Shown: positions 18,184 to 28,105 of the stretch, piece by piece
How the letters are laid out: every line of letters begins with the position of its first letter
Position numbering within the stretch: position 1 is the first letter of the stretch
Assembly (NCBI GenBank): GCA_049999765.1
Contig: JBNGIQ010009103.1
Span: 56,687 to 97,157 of the forward strand
Reading direction: 5' to 3'
Source: Phaeoceros laevis
Lineage: Eukaryota > Anthocerotophyta > Anthocerotopsida > Notothyladales
DNA: 40,471 bases
Notes under the pieces: model-generated
What the model saw: only the letters and a program-made list of their open reading frames with translations
The model's database searches: none
What the model was told of the DNA's origin: nothing
Translations under genes and position numbers: made by a program

Positions 18184-20024
18184 TCAAATAAATACCAGGT
18201 TGTCATGGGATACGTTCTCAACACATACTCGGATAAGGGTTGCCACCCTAGCAAGTGTTCGACTATCAATACCTTGAAAGGTTTTCCATATAGTATTTGA
18301 GATGGATTTCTCATTACCTGGTTTCTTCCTTTTATTTTTGAGACCTGCTTTCTTTTCAAGTAAGCCTCCTCTCTCCCACAACTCGAAGGTGTTATCCACA
18401 AGTTCCCAAACACTATCTGCTAACCTTGCAAGGCAATATTCGATTGTCATTTTGTCCCTTGCCTGCTGTTTTTTGTCTTTTCTCTCTTTTTTTTCCCCAC
18501 GTCTTCTTTCTTCTTTTCCGTTTCTTCATCAGAGTTGTCAAATCCACCTATACCAAGCCTTTGTAGATGTCGTTCTTCCACTCGGGAGTGAGTTCCTTCC
18601 CCTCTCTATTTCTAATCTCTATCTCATCCCTGATGTATCTCACCCTCATTATAAATGAGAACTTCTTCCTTTCTTTTGTAATTAGGTTGTGGTCAATGGA
18701 GAGGACTATGATTTCCTCCAAGTCAAGCCATGCATATATGAAACCCTGCATCTTGCAAAAATCATCCGTATCAGGATGTGAAGTGAATAGTATTCTACGT
18801 GCCTCATACGTGTGGTTACCCTCAAGCACACAATATTTGTACCTGCCCCTTGGAACATTTTCCTCATCAAAGTCATCAACAGATGCGCATTGCTCAGGGT
18901 CTATCATGACCACCAAAAGTAGCACCTCTGCATCCACATATTCTCTCTTCATTTCCTCGCAAACCTGTTCACAAAGGGCATATCAAGTCTCCGTATGGAG
19001 GCTTTTGGGAGGCCCTTTAATTCTCTAGCTGGATAGAGGTCTTGCACATGAAGGGTGTGGGTCCTTTCACAACACTTCTTCAGCAAAGACTTCCTTGCTT
19101 TCACTGTTGTAGAGTCGACAACAGTCATGCTATGCATACGGTCTGCATCTGTTGTAACATGTTTACTCACCGCTCCACTAAATGCATGGTCTTCCATATC
19201 CTGATCAATCACCTGTTTACTTGCTTTACGTTTCTTTCCTAAACTGCTGCCTCAACGCTGCGTTCCTTCCAAGTCCATTATTTCATTCTTTTCCAAAACC
19301 ACTACCCCCTTTTCTTTTTTCCTGTTGCCTTGCTCCTTGTTGACTTTCCCCTTTGTCTTTTTTCCTTTGGAGCTGTGGCCTTTACTCTGTCCTCTGCATA
19401 GCCTTTGCCTTTGCATTCATAAAACTTTTGTATGAGAGAATCATCATAGCCCTCTTCATTTTTTGCTTCTTCGATGGCAGCATTGAGGAGACGCAAAGTG
19501 CTTGTTGGTTTAGTGTGGTCAAGCTTTGCAAAGCCCTTTTTGTACTTGGTCCACTCCGAAGCGTTCACTTTGACAATCTCCTTAATGAACCACTTGACAT
19601 TTGTTGCCTCTTCTTCGGTTGGTGTAAGTTTTGTGTGCTTATTTGCAAGAGGCTCCTCCTCTTCTTCCTCATCTTCTTCTTTTTCTTCTTCCTCATCTTC
19701 CTCTTTTTCTTCTTGTTCATTGTCACCGTCATCCTCGTCAGCCTCGTCATCGTGGTTGGAAACGTTCTCATTCTCATCATCGTCGATCAAATCTGAATGT
19801 TTTTTTGCTGCCTGATTGGATGGAACAACAATGTCATCCTCATCCCCTGTTGGTGTGCCGGATGTCCGGTGCTTAGACCCACCTGGTGCACCAGATGGAA
19901 TGCCGGATTTCTGGTGCACAGGTCCCTGCTGGAACCCTCCATCAGGTTGAGTACCGGATGTCTGGTGCACAGGTAGCCCTTCTAGAAGGGAAGCAACGGA
20001 TACACGGCCGGATGTCCGGTGCAC
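18184..20024 (-). pseudogene. Broken gene: repeat-derived N-terminus, acidic region, ParB/Srx-like domain
   Basis: The minus-strand reading starts at 20024 with a Gly/Pro/Ser-rich N-terminus containing HRTSG-type repeats (VHQTSGT, VHQKSGI, KHRTSGT) that are translations of the CCGGATGTCCGG palindromes. A run of about 45 mostly acidic residues follows, then a lysine-rich stretch (KEKRQRGKSTRSKATGKKK). After a stop (19302), a frame change and a TGA near 19252 come QDLYPARELKGLPKASIRRL and DMPFVNR. A frameshift near 18955 leads to CEEMKREYVDAEVLLLVV, YCVLEGNHTYEARRILF and LDLEEIIVLSIDHN. The order (parameter-naming strand, long helix, V-L-E-G-N-H-x-x-x-A-R-R) is that of ParB/sulfiredoxin-like domains, where G-N/E-H/R-R-x-x-A binds nucleotide. 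A charged tail with two more frame changes ends at 18184. Assignment to ParB-like is by motif only. It lies tail-to-tail with the preceding gene. Confidence 0.45.
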
Positions 20025-20072
20025 ACCTCCTCCTCCCAGATCTCTCTTACAAGAGTCGTATCGGATGTCAGG
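19858..20072. repeat. CCGGATGTCCGG palindrome cluster A (5 sites)
   Basis: Sites are at 19858 and 20008 (exact CCGGATGTCCGG), 19903 (CCGGATTTCTGG), 19954 (CCGGATGTCTGG) and 20061 (TCGGATGTCAGG). They are spaced about 45-54 bp and are mostly followed by TGCAC or TGTGC. Between two of them lies CTCCTCCCAGATCTCTCTTA, closely matching the spacer in cluster B. The cluster straddles the start of the minus-strand reading frame that begins at 20024. Confidence 0.85.
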
Positions 20073-20574
20073 TGTGCATTGCGTGTGGCTGGTTCGTGCG
20101 GTCCCGGGGACCCGCTTTCCACCACATTTTGTCTTGTCTCCTGTGCGCTTGCAGGCGTCAAAACTTTTGAATGTTTTCTTCTACATTCTTCCACTCGCAC
20201 AACTCTCTCGCTACGTTATGATCACTTGCATTCTATTCAGCTATGTTTTGACCCACTGTGCCCGGTTCTTTTCTGTTCACGTCCTTCTTCACCTGTATTT
20301 TGCATACCCCTGTGCTTTTGTCCGCAACGCCTCACTGCTCAGGAGCCACCAGAAGCCTACCCAAGCTTAGGAGGAGCCTGCCCAAGCCCGGGACCCTGCC
20401 CCTCGTCTTTTCTTTTTGCTGACATTTTTTTATCTTCTTTCCATCTCAGCAAACACCATTTCCTTCTCAGCAACCTGCCTGCAACCTTGCACTGCCCACC
20501 CTCCCAGCTCATCCAGGTACTAGGAAGACCACAACACCAGTCGTACAACCTTAAAGGATTCACATATGGGGCCG

Positions 20575-21850
20575 GCAAAATTTGGTGTTCGGGCGACGAG
20601 TTGACGATTTCACTGTCATGCTTGGGGAGGCCATACAACTCTGCCGTGAGATGCGTACGTCAGGAGTGAAGGCGTATGGTAACGTCTTTGTAGCTGCCCT
20701 TCAAGCTTGTGCATTTGCCGCGGACTTGGAATCTGGCAGAAAAGCACATTCTGATGTGTTGCATAGCCGCAACCCTACTGACTTGGTTGTTGTCTCCTGC
20801 CTGGTGGACATTTATGCAAAATATGGTGAGCGGGAAGATGCGCGCCATGGGTTTGACAGCATCGCCACAAAGAATGTGGTGGCACGAAATGCCCTGATTG
20901 TTGGGTATGCAAAGCAAGGACTGTGAAGAGGCGCTTGTTGTGGATGGATAAATAGAGGAGGCGGGCCTCATTTTGGCTAACTGTGTTACTTTTGCTTGCC
21001 TTCTGGAGGCGTAAGAAAGCACTGGTGCCATACAAAAGGGCAGGGAGCTAGCTGCACTCAAAGATTCTCAACTGCCTGGTCGCCATGCACTCAAATATTG
21101 TCAAAAGAGGTGTGCTGGATGAGGTAGTGGTGGGCACCTGCCTGATGGACATGTATGCAAAATGTGGTGACCTGGAAGATGCGCGCAAGGTTTTTAACAA
21201 CATGGACACAAAAAATGTGGTGACATGGAATGCCCTGATCGCTGCGTATGCACCGCAAGGACTCTGCTGCCAAGAGGGCACTTGTTGTGTATGGACAAAT
21301 GGAGGATGAGGGCCTCATTTTTGGCTGACCGTGTTACTTTTTGCTTGCTTTCTGAAGGAGTGTGCTAGTAGCACTGCTGCCTGCTGCCATACACAAGGGC
21401 AGGGAGCTGCACTCAGAGATTGTCAAAAGAGGTCTGTTGGATGATGTAGTGGTGAGCTGGAAGGTGCACGCCAGGTTTTTTGACAGCATGGCCACAAAGG
21501 ATGTGGTGACATGGACAATGCTGATGGCCGGGTGTCTGCAAGCACTGGTGCCAAATGTGGCCAGATTTTTGACAGCACGAACACAAAAATGTGGTAACAT
21601 GGACAACCCTGATTGCTGGGTATGGTTACCGTATTACTTTTGCTTGCCTTCTGAAGATGTGTGCAAGCACTGTGCCATACAGAAGGCCACGGAGCTGCCC
21701 TCACAGATTGCCAAAAGAGGTTTGCTGGATAGTGGTGGGCAACTGCCTGGTGGACATGCATGCAAAATGTGATGAGCTGGAAGAGGCATGCCAGATCTTC
21801 CACAGCATGAACACAAAGAGTGTGGTGACATGGGCAGCCCTGATTGCTGG
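20575..21850 (+). pseudogene. PPR module array, plus strand
   Basis: Reading on plus, 20582-20926 encodes VFGRRVDDFTVMLGEAIQL, EMRTSGVKAYGNVFVAALQA, LESGRKAHSDVLHSRNPTDL and LVDIYAKYGEREDARHGFDS. It is the inverted partner of 1355-951. Further pieces follow at 21085-21309 (IVKRGVLDEVVVGTCLMDMY, DLEDARKVFNNMDTKNVVTW), 21362-21610 and 21650-21850 (LVDMHAKCDELEEACQIFHS, NTKSVVTWAALIAG). They are separated by frame changes and truncations. The MYAKCG codons fall at uneven distances. No ATG with a transit peptide or C-terminal E/DYW domain is present. The array ends in the GCAGTAAGC-type minisatellite, as at 13.7 kb. Confidence 0.88.
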
Positions 21851-22110
21851 CATGCAGTCTGCCTTCATGCTTATTGCCTTCATGCTTACTGCCTGATGCC
21901 TCATGCTTCAAGCTGCCCCATACATGTTTTTAGGCACCATGATTACATGTTGCTATGGTTTGTTGCGATTCATGGCTATTGTTCATTCTATTTACCGCTC
22001 ACCAGATTAACTGTTCAATGTTACTGGGACTTGGGGACCCTGCTAATGAACCAGCTCTCGGGTGGTATATGGCCACTGTTTGCTCGGGAATGACACAGAC
22101 CCCGCAACCC
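21848..22110 (+). repeat. Inverted copy of the 13.43-13.80 kb block
   Basis: A short minisatellite (TTCATGCTTACTGCCTGATG), a spacer (TTACATGTTGCTATGGTTTG, TTTACCGCTCACCAGATTAA) and one 62-bp unit (AATGAACCAGCTCTCGGG, GGCCACTGTTTGC) lie in the reverse order and orientation of 13805-13433. This shows that PPR fragment plus downstream repeats moved as one unit. Confidence 0.85.
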
Positions 22111-22113
22111 AGG

Positions 22114-22280
22114 TTTTTTGAGATATACGTTACAAGCCGACCATTCTATGTTGCAAGGCCTGATAGGAGCAGGCCCCAACATAGAATGGAACTGGTCTTT
22201 TTTGAGATATATGTCACAAGCCGACCATTCTGTGTTGCAAGGCCTGACGGGAGCAGGCCCCAACATATAATGGAACCGGT
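22114..22280 (+). repeat. 84-bp hairpin repeat, two tandem units
   Basis: Two units begin at about 22114 and 22198, an 84-bp period. Unit 1 carries a perfect 13-bp inverted repeat, CCATTCTATGTTG (22141-22153) and CAACATAGAATGG (22178-22190), around an inner GGCCT-N9-AGGCC. Unit 2 keeps the fold with one mismatch. A third unit is inverted at 13340-13412. Confidence 0.85.
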
Positions 22281-22529
22281 CCTACGTAACCACACAAGGC
22301 ATCTGAAAACCTTTCCTCGATATACTCGGGCATCCTCGATTATGGACTGCAGATGCCAAACTATTGTCAAAACCAGACACCCACACCTACAGAGGACCAC
22401 CAGGGAGAGTTATAATCAGGGCGGTAATAAGGGCTGCCTAAACATCGAACACTACCTCCCTATGAAGGTCCTCCCTCATCTAGTTTGCCGCCCTGTAGTC
22501 CCGATACTCTGAGTTGAAAGTTGCGATCC
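22281..22529. other. Intergenic, no gene seen
   Basis: This is a short spacer between the hairpin repeats and the LTR element, with no coding or repeat signal that I can identify. Its last bases, ATCC, match the four bases after the right LTR at 25841. Confidence 0.5.
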
Positions 22530-23312
22530 TGTTGGAGCTCCCTTTGTTTTAAATGCTAAGCTAGCGCTAGAGTCGGCAGGATAACCATGCTTAGCATTCC
22601 GGCATTAGTTACGGTTATAGACTGTACAGGTGGACTGCCAGGTCTGTGCTTCATGGCCAACCTTACAAGTCTTGTCAAGCGGACAGAATTCTGAAGGACC
22701 AGCTCCGTACAGAGCACCTTAGCGTTTCCCTGTTTTATGCCAAGAAGCTGAAGGGTGTGGGCTTGTTTAAGGGTGCTCTGTTCTGGAGAAGGCGTAGGCG
22801 ATCAGCCTTGGTTGAGGTCTTAGGCGTGTTAAGGAGTGAATCTTGTGTGATGTTGTTGTGACTTCATTTGGTTTTAAATGGGCTCAATTGGCGGAAATTG
22901 TGTTTTCTTGGGTGCTGGCCCGAGAGTTGTGTCTCACTGGAATTACGTTAGTTTGTGTTCAGATAATGAAAGCATGTAATTGTGGCGTGGGGACGTTAAG
23001 CAGCTTGTTCGAGGTAGTTGATGAATAGAGAAAACGTTGCCGTGGGGCCTGGCAGTGCTGCGCGATAGCAAGCTAGCAGCCAGTGGCATTTTCTCCCAAG
23101 TTAGGCTGGCGCAAGGCACGAGATGGCAAAACAAGCACTTCTGGTGGCGTAGCTGTACACTTAAACGAAGTTCAGATCGAGGGAGATCATAAAAAGAGAG
23201 AGGAGACAGTGACTTCAGATACCCGTCAAGGGCCTGTCATCGTTTGAAGGACGTGCACCGGCCTGATTGCACCACCAGTTGGAGATGTGGTTTAGAAAAC
23301 CGCGACCTGACA
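22530..23312 (+). mobile_element. 5' LTR of a compact LTR retrotransposon
   Basis: About 780 bp, starting TGTTGG and ending TGACA. It aligns along its length with 25111-25840: GACTGTACAG, GTTTCCCT-TTTATGCCAAGAAG, GTGGGC-TGTTTAAGG, GGGTGCTGGCC and GCCTGATTGCACCA. The LTRs differ by many substitutions and indels, so the insertion is old. After the LTR, TTGGCAATCACGGTGGGACT (23315-23334) sits where a primer-binding site belongs, but I cannot name the tRNA. Confidence 0.7.
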
Positions 23313-25110
23313 AATTGGCAATCACGGTGGGACTCCCTGCAATCTCCGGAGAGGGGGAGTGGGGAGTCTATTGGTCGTAGTTTGTTTTGAGAATTCCAAG
23401 CTGCCAGCTCGATTCGTAGAGATAGTTGGATATGGATGGGTTCCTTGGAGTCTGGATGAAGATGAAGTTCAGGCCTTGGGCATATTCTGGAGTGCAATAT
23501 AGTGCAAGGCCATGGTCAGGTTAGTATGGTATGGGACAACACCAATGGCAAGCTAGCAATTGCGTTTGTCTCAATTGTGGTGACCCTAACCACTTTATCA
23601 GCGCATGCCCATATGTGGTTTGTTCAGTCTATGACCAGCATGGGCACGTAATGAGGCAATGTCCTTTAGCGGCACGGAATTTGACTGTTGTAGAGATGCA
23701 ACCGGCCTGGGCAGGTTGTGGATTTGTGGCTCCAGCTGGATTGAGATTTATTACACAGCAGGTGGTTGGTATGCAGCTTGCATGAGCGGGATTTCCTAGA
23801 AATCCAGGCTTCCCGCAGCAGGCCACCACATTATCGACAGGGATGACATGATTCGAGGCAAGACCAGGATGGGAGCAGCAGCCTGCACAAGCCTCGCAGG
23901 GTGAGGCAGAGGTCTAGAAGGTATGGCAACATTAGTGCCTTCCATGGCTTTCACGAGCCATACAGCGTTGGAGATCTTACCGCAGTTTCCCCAGGGTATG
24001 GATTCAGCTATTTTGAGCTTGAGTGTGGTTGAAAGTTCACAGTCCTTACAAGTCATCACTGATGTACAGCCAGTTTCACACGCTAATGTGGAGAATGCCC
24101 AGGTTTTGTGTGAGAAATTTTGGGAGGAAACTATTTGCTCGACAGCAGTTCAAGAACTTGCTTGTGTTACTAAACATGGTTTGGATGATGCCGAGGAGGG
24201 GCAGATTGACCAGGAACTCCAGAGACCAAAGCTTTGGCTGATGATGCGGGATCGAAAATATTTCCAGCACCTAGCACTTGTCTGCATGTTCTTAGACAAA
24301 AATTGGTGGCCAAATTGGTGTATCGTGTTGTGGAGAGGGAGAGGGTAGGCAGGGATGAAGTCATGCTGCCACCTTTACTAGGGTTAGCTAATGAAACGCC
24401 TGCAAGGATGGATATTGATTAGGCACTTCATGGTTTGTTAATTAAAGAAACCCTGGAAGATCAGAGTCCCTCTGCTAAGGTCCAGAGATTTGCAAGAGGG
24501 CTAGGAAATCCTGGCAGCATGTTAACCAGGACCTTGTGGGCGACCCTGGCCAGGCTTAGCGCTCTGTTCAAGGTTGCTATTTTTTTCCACTAGAGAACCT
24601 GCTAATTTGGCCGAGGTTGGTGTGGGATCCTGGGGGAAAGTGGGGTTTTGGGGGATGCTTCTCAGGTTGAACGGCATCCCCAGAGCAGCCGTTGATGGCC
24701 AGACACTAGACGTGACCAGGAATGAGATTGAAAGTAACAGTTCATTCCAGGTTTTGTTGGAGCTGCAATTTGAGAAGCTTGTTTCTCACTCATTTGTGCA
24801 TGCTGAGCTATGACTCAACAGGAAGCCCTTGAGAAAACAAATCTAACAAGCTCAGGCTCATGGTGACTGCTTGTGTACAGAAGGAGAATCGTTCGTTTGA
24901 AGCATGTCGCCAAATGCATGCTCAGACCAAGGTTAGAGGTGCTGGGAACAGTGCCAAGGTCAGGAATGCTGCATGATGATCCGGGACAATGCCCATATCT
25001 TTCAATTTCAGTTGTGTGGTGTGCGGCTTGTAGCCTTCGGGTCCGTTTCCCGCTGCCGGGGTTGCCAGATGTTGGGCCCTCCACGGGTTTAAGTTTTAAG
25101 TCATAGCTTG
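23313..25110 (+). mobile_element. Internal region of a compact, probably non-autonomous LTR retrotransposon
   Basis: The interval between the LTRs is only about 1.8 kb, too short for gag-pol. The one recognisable gene is a gag zinc knuckle at 23531-23785. The rest has frames of 60-140 codons (for example 23923-24348) with no RT, integrase or protease motif, and stops in all frames. A polypurine tract before the 3' LTR is not obvious. It fits a deletion derivative or a LARD/TR-GAG-like element that would have borrowed a relative's enzymes. Confidence 0.6.
23531..23785 (+). pseudogene. Gag nucleocapsid fragment with CCHC zinc knuckles
   Basis: The frame contains CLNCGDPNHFISAC, an exact C-x2-C-x4-H-x4-C zinc knuckle that in gag proteins binds the element's RNA. 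A second knuckle follows immediately, CSVYDQHGHVMRQC, in which the second Cys has become Tyr, so it should not hold zinc normally. Tandem knuckles are usual at the C-terminus of plant gag. The matrix and capsid parts expected upstream are absent between 23313 and 23531. The fragment is 84 codons, begins at an ATG just before the first knuckle and ends at a TGA. Confidence 0.7.
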
Positions 25111-25840
25111 TGTCATAGGGGTAAGCGCGTTTTGTTTTCAAACACTAGTTGCGAGATTAGACTGTACAGATGGAATGGTAGAGCTGGGCTGCCTGGTCAG
25201 CCTGACCCCATCCAGCCGACTGGTTACTTAAAGCCTTGCTCTGTATAGTGTTGTTGAGTGTTTCCCTACTTTCTGCCAAGAAGCTAGAGGCTGTGGGCAT
25301 GTTTAAGGCAGGAGATAGGACAAGGAGCTTGTTATGGGCTTAGGAGGACTAGGGAGAAGTATCTGTTTGTTACTACTTTGTGTTAGATTTGATTTTAAGG
25401 GGTCTTATTGGCCGTACATGTGTTGTTTGGGCTGCTGGCCTGACTCGAAGGTGTTGAGTCTCACGGTCTTCGCAAGAATCTATGTTCAGGGCGTGGTTTC
25501 ATGAGTTTCACTTGTTGGGCTTGTAAAGACGGTCGATCGGGATTTTGAAGGAAACATTGTTAAGGGTTTGTGGAGTGCAGCCATGTAGTATGTTTGGTTG
25601 GAGACCGCTGGCACAAAATTGCCTCAAGTTATGCTAGTACGGAGCACGGAAGAGTAATCTGTGCATTGTTGAGAGAGCACTTGAAGGCTAAAATAAGGAG
25701 TTGTGTTGGGAGTCACGTAAAAATGAAAGAGGAGAGAAGGTCATTCGCCAGGAGCCCGTCACTGTTTGAAGTTGAAGGGGGCTATCCGGCCCGATTGCAC
25801 CAGTAACCGGAGAGGTGCTTGAGATAATCGCGACCTTACA
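25111..25840 (+). mobile_element. 3' LTR of the compact LTR retrotransposon
   Basis: About 730 bp, starting TGTCATAGGGG and ending CCTTACA, homologous and parallel to 22530-23312. The bases outside the pair are ATCC on the left (22526-22529) and ATCC on the right (25841-25844), a possible short target-site duplication that supports these boundaries. Confidence 0.7.
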
Positions 25841-25844
25841 ATCC

Positions 25845-26489
25845 CAATCCCCTTAAATAAGAAGACAGCTCTGTCGGTATTTCTAAAGAGTGGAAAAAGT
25901 AACAAGAAGAGGGATAACTAACGGTGGCAAGTCAGTCTGACTCATCCTGGTAAGAAAACACGCCCTCAGGCCAGGTAGTTGTTTATAAGGTCCACGGGAG
26001 CGATGGGGTAGCCAATTCAGGCGATCCTTTCGGAGGTGGGTATGGGTTCGCAAGGGGGTCCTCCTGAGGCACCGACCATCTCTAGGCGCTAGGGGAGCAG
26101 AATGAAGCAGCGGGGAACATGCCTTCTAGTTCAATTCCCATGGTGCTCAGAAGGCAACACCCGGGGAACTGCTGAAAAACACTTCGGATAATTCACCGAT
26201 CGCCTCTTAATTGATTTGTGCTTCCGAGCTTCTGTAACCAGTCATAAAAGCTAGGAGGCATGAGTTCGTTATGATGATTTCTGTGAGCCAAGATTTCGAT
26301 TAACAAGCTATTCTGATGAAGGAGTTGGTTATTGAGGGGACCCTCTTCTCCTGATAAGTGCATGTCCCTTTGTGTTTGAATGCATGTCCCTTTCTATTTG
26401 AATGCCTACAGGGAGGGGGTCCGAGGCAATGTGGTAGGGCAAACCACTCGCCGATGAATCTGGCACCCCTAGCGAGTTTAAGCACATCA
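25845..26489. other. Intergenic, no gene seen
   Basis: No coding content is recognised. A TAGTTCAATTCCC at about 26130 resembles a tRNA/SINE B box, but no matching stem or convincing A box was found. Near the gap, ATGTCCCTTT-TTTGAATGC occurs twice in tandem (26362-26406). Confidence 0.5.
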
Positions 26490-26589
26490 NNNNNNNNNNN
26501 NNNNNNNNNNNNNNNNNNNNNNNNNNNNNNNNNNNNNNNNNNNNNNNNNNNNNNNNNNNNNNNNNNNNNNNNNNNNNNNNNNNNNNNNN
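26490..26589. other. Assembly gap (100 N)
   Basis: Exactly 100 N, a size often used as a placeholder, so the true distance is probably unknown. Confidence 0.99.
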
Positions 26590-27870
26590 CAAGGCAAAGG
26601 CTACAGAACTGTCTCACCAGACTCGCTGTGCATCTGTTAATGACGTTTTCAATACACCTGATGAGCCGGTCTAAAACCAGGGCATGATATCACAGTGCGG
26701 CCTTCTGTCACACATGTTCATTCAAAATGCTCCTTTAGGCCTGCACCTGCCTGCATTTTTTGGCAAAGAACTTGCATACCTTGCATACATATCTTGTCTT
26801 TCAAGGCGCCCCTGATCCCCCACCAAAAAGTATGCACAGTTCCCTTGCTAAATCTGTACACCAGGATTGCCTGGGGTGCTCCTATGCTCGCTTTTTTTCA
26901 CCCTCATCACCTTTACAACCTCCGCACGCTCCTGCAAGTGAACAGCAACATAAAGGTTTGACATCAGGTCTCAGTACCGAATGGTTACAACCTGCCTGTC
27001 CCTTTGCAAGGACCGAAGGTCCTCGTTTAGCTTGCCGGGTGGAGAACTTCGACGGAACGCTCTAGATGACTCCACCCGAGCCAAACTTTTGCTATTAGAA
27101 CTAGACTCAGATTTGACTTGACATCCAAGGATAACTTCTTTATCTTGGCTGCCTGCCCACGGATGCTTGCATATGAGACAGCAGGCACTAGTTCCAGACA
27201 ACGTCCGGGTCGTTTTCAATCTTTCATGGTCTAAGATTAAGGAGTTGTAAGGCAAGGCAAAATACAGAAACCAGATCCCATGACAGATTTCCAAACCTCT
27301 CAGCAATATATGCAACCCAACCCGGGAACTTAGCTGATGATAAATTAGCTATCCAATGGAAGAACCTAGCCGCCCAGTACCACCTATCCTCCATTCATAA
27401 AGTCGGAATAGCGGGTTCATAACCAGTATCACCAGCCAACGGGTCAAAACTCACGGCCATTATATTTGACCTCATACAAACAGGGCCTCGGAGAGCACTC
27501 AGGACAGGCTATGTCCCCCTCAGGCTACGGTCCCAGTCGGAGTCACAACCAAAAGACGGTGTCACAACACTAAATGCCAATGAGAACAAAAAATAAACAC
27601 ATGACAATGTCACGACAAATATTAGCCAACTATCGCCTTTTCACAGGATGATTTGTAAACCTCCTGGTCTACACAAGTAGTAGAAGAAGTAGATATTAGG
27701 TGACATAATCCACAGGCAACATGGTGGTTATGCCCCATCGGCAAAAGGGGTGCACTACCGAAAGAACAGCAGACAACCCTCTACTGTCGCGTACCATCCC
27801 GAAGGCATGACCCGAATCATTTCCTATCCGCAACACTTAACTCCTGTCATGCTCCCAGTTCGTCCACCAT
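26590..27870. other. Intergenic, no gene seen
   Basis: About 1.3 kb on both strands with only short, composition-neutral frames. I found no domain, repeat unit or terminal inverted repeat. Confidence 0.5.
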
Positions 27871-27875
27871 GTTTT

Positions 27876-28105
27876 GTCCAACGGCTTTTGTCACTCCTCT
27901 CCCCTATCTTACCTAAACCTGCCCCTAACCCTCCTACCGTTGGTAAGAGGAGGGGGGGGGCGCTTAGGTAAGTAGAGGAGGGGGCACTTAGGTAAGTAGA
28001 GGACAGGTTGAAACCCTCTTCTTAACTTTACTTAAGAAGGCCCTAACCCCCTTATCGGTGGTAGGTGGGTGGGCTCTTAAGTAAGTATAGAAGAGTTAGT
28101 TGGAC
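27876..28105. mobile_element. Foldback / MITE-like element
   Basis: The ends are inverted: GTCCAAC at 27876-27882 and GTTGGAC at 28099-28105. Imperfect pairing extends inward (ACTCCTCTCCCCTATCTTACC against ACTCTTCTATACTTACTTAA). Inside are repeated TTAGGTAAGTAGAGGA units and two related CCTAACCC-CCTA/TTACCG-TGGT segments. The size of about 230 bp suits a MITE. No target-site duplication was visible, so the identity is tentative. Confidence 0.4.

Noticed and set aside
19474-19815. Plus-strand Ser-rich ORF (long SSSSSS runs)
   Set aside because: It is the antisense of the acidic Glu/Asp run in the minus-strand gene. GAA/GAG codons read backwards give Ser and Phe.
23923-24348. 141-codon frame in the compact LTR element as reverse transcriptase or protease
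   Set aside because: No D-S/T-G, Y-x-DD or RNase H motif can be found, and the frame is not continued by neighbours.
26085-26150. tRNA-like or SINE Pol III boxes (TAGGCGCTAGGGG and TAGTTCAATTCCC)
   Set aside because: The B-box match is good, but no T-arm or acceptor stem pairs around it. The A-box match fails at key positions and there is no tail or target duplication.
27906-28045. CCCTAACCC-like segments as interstitial telomere repeats
   Set aside because: The plant telomere unit is CCCTAAA. Only isolated CCTAACCC matches occur, and they are better explained by the foldback element.
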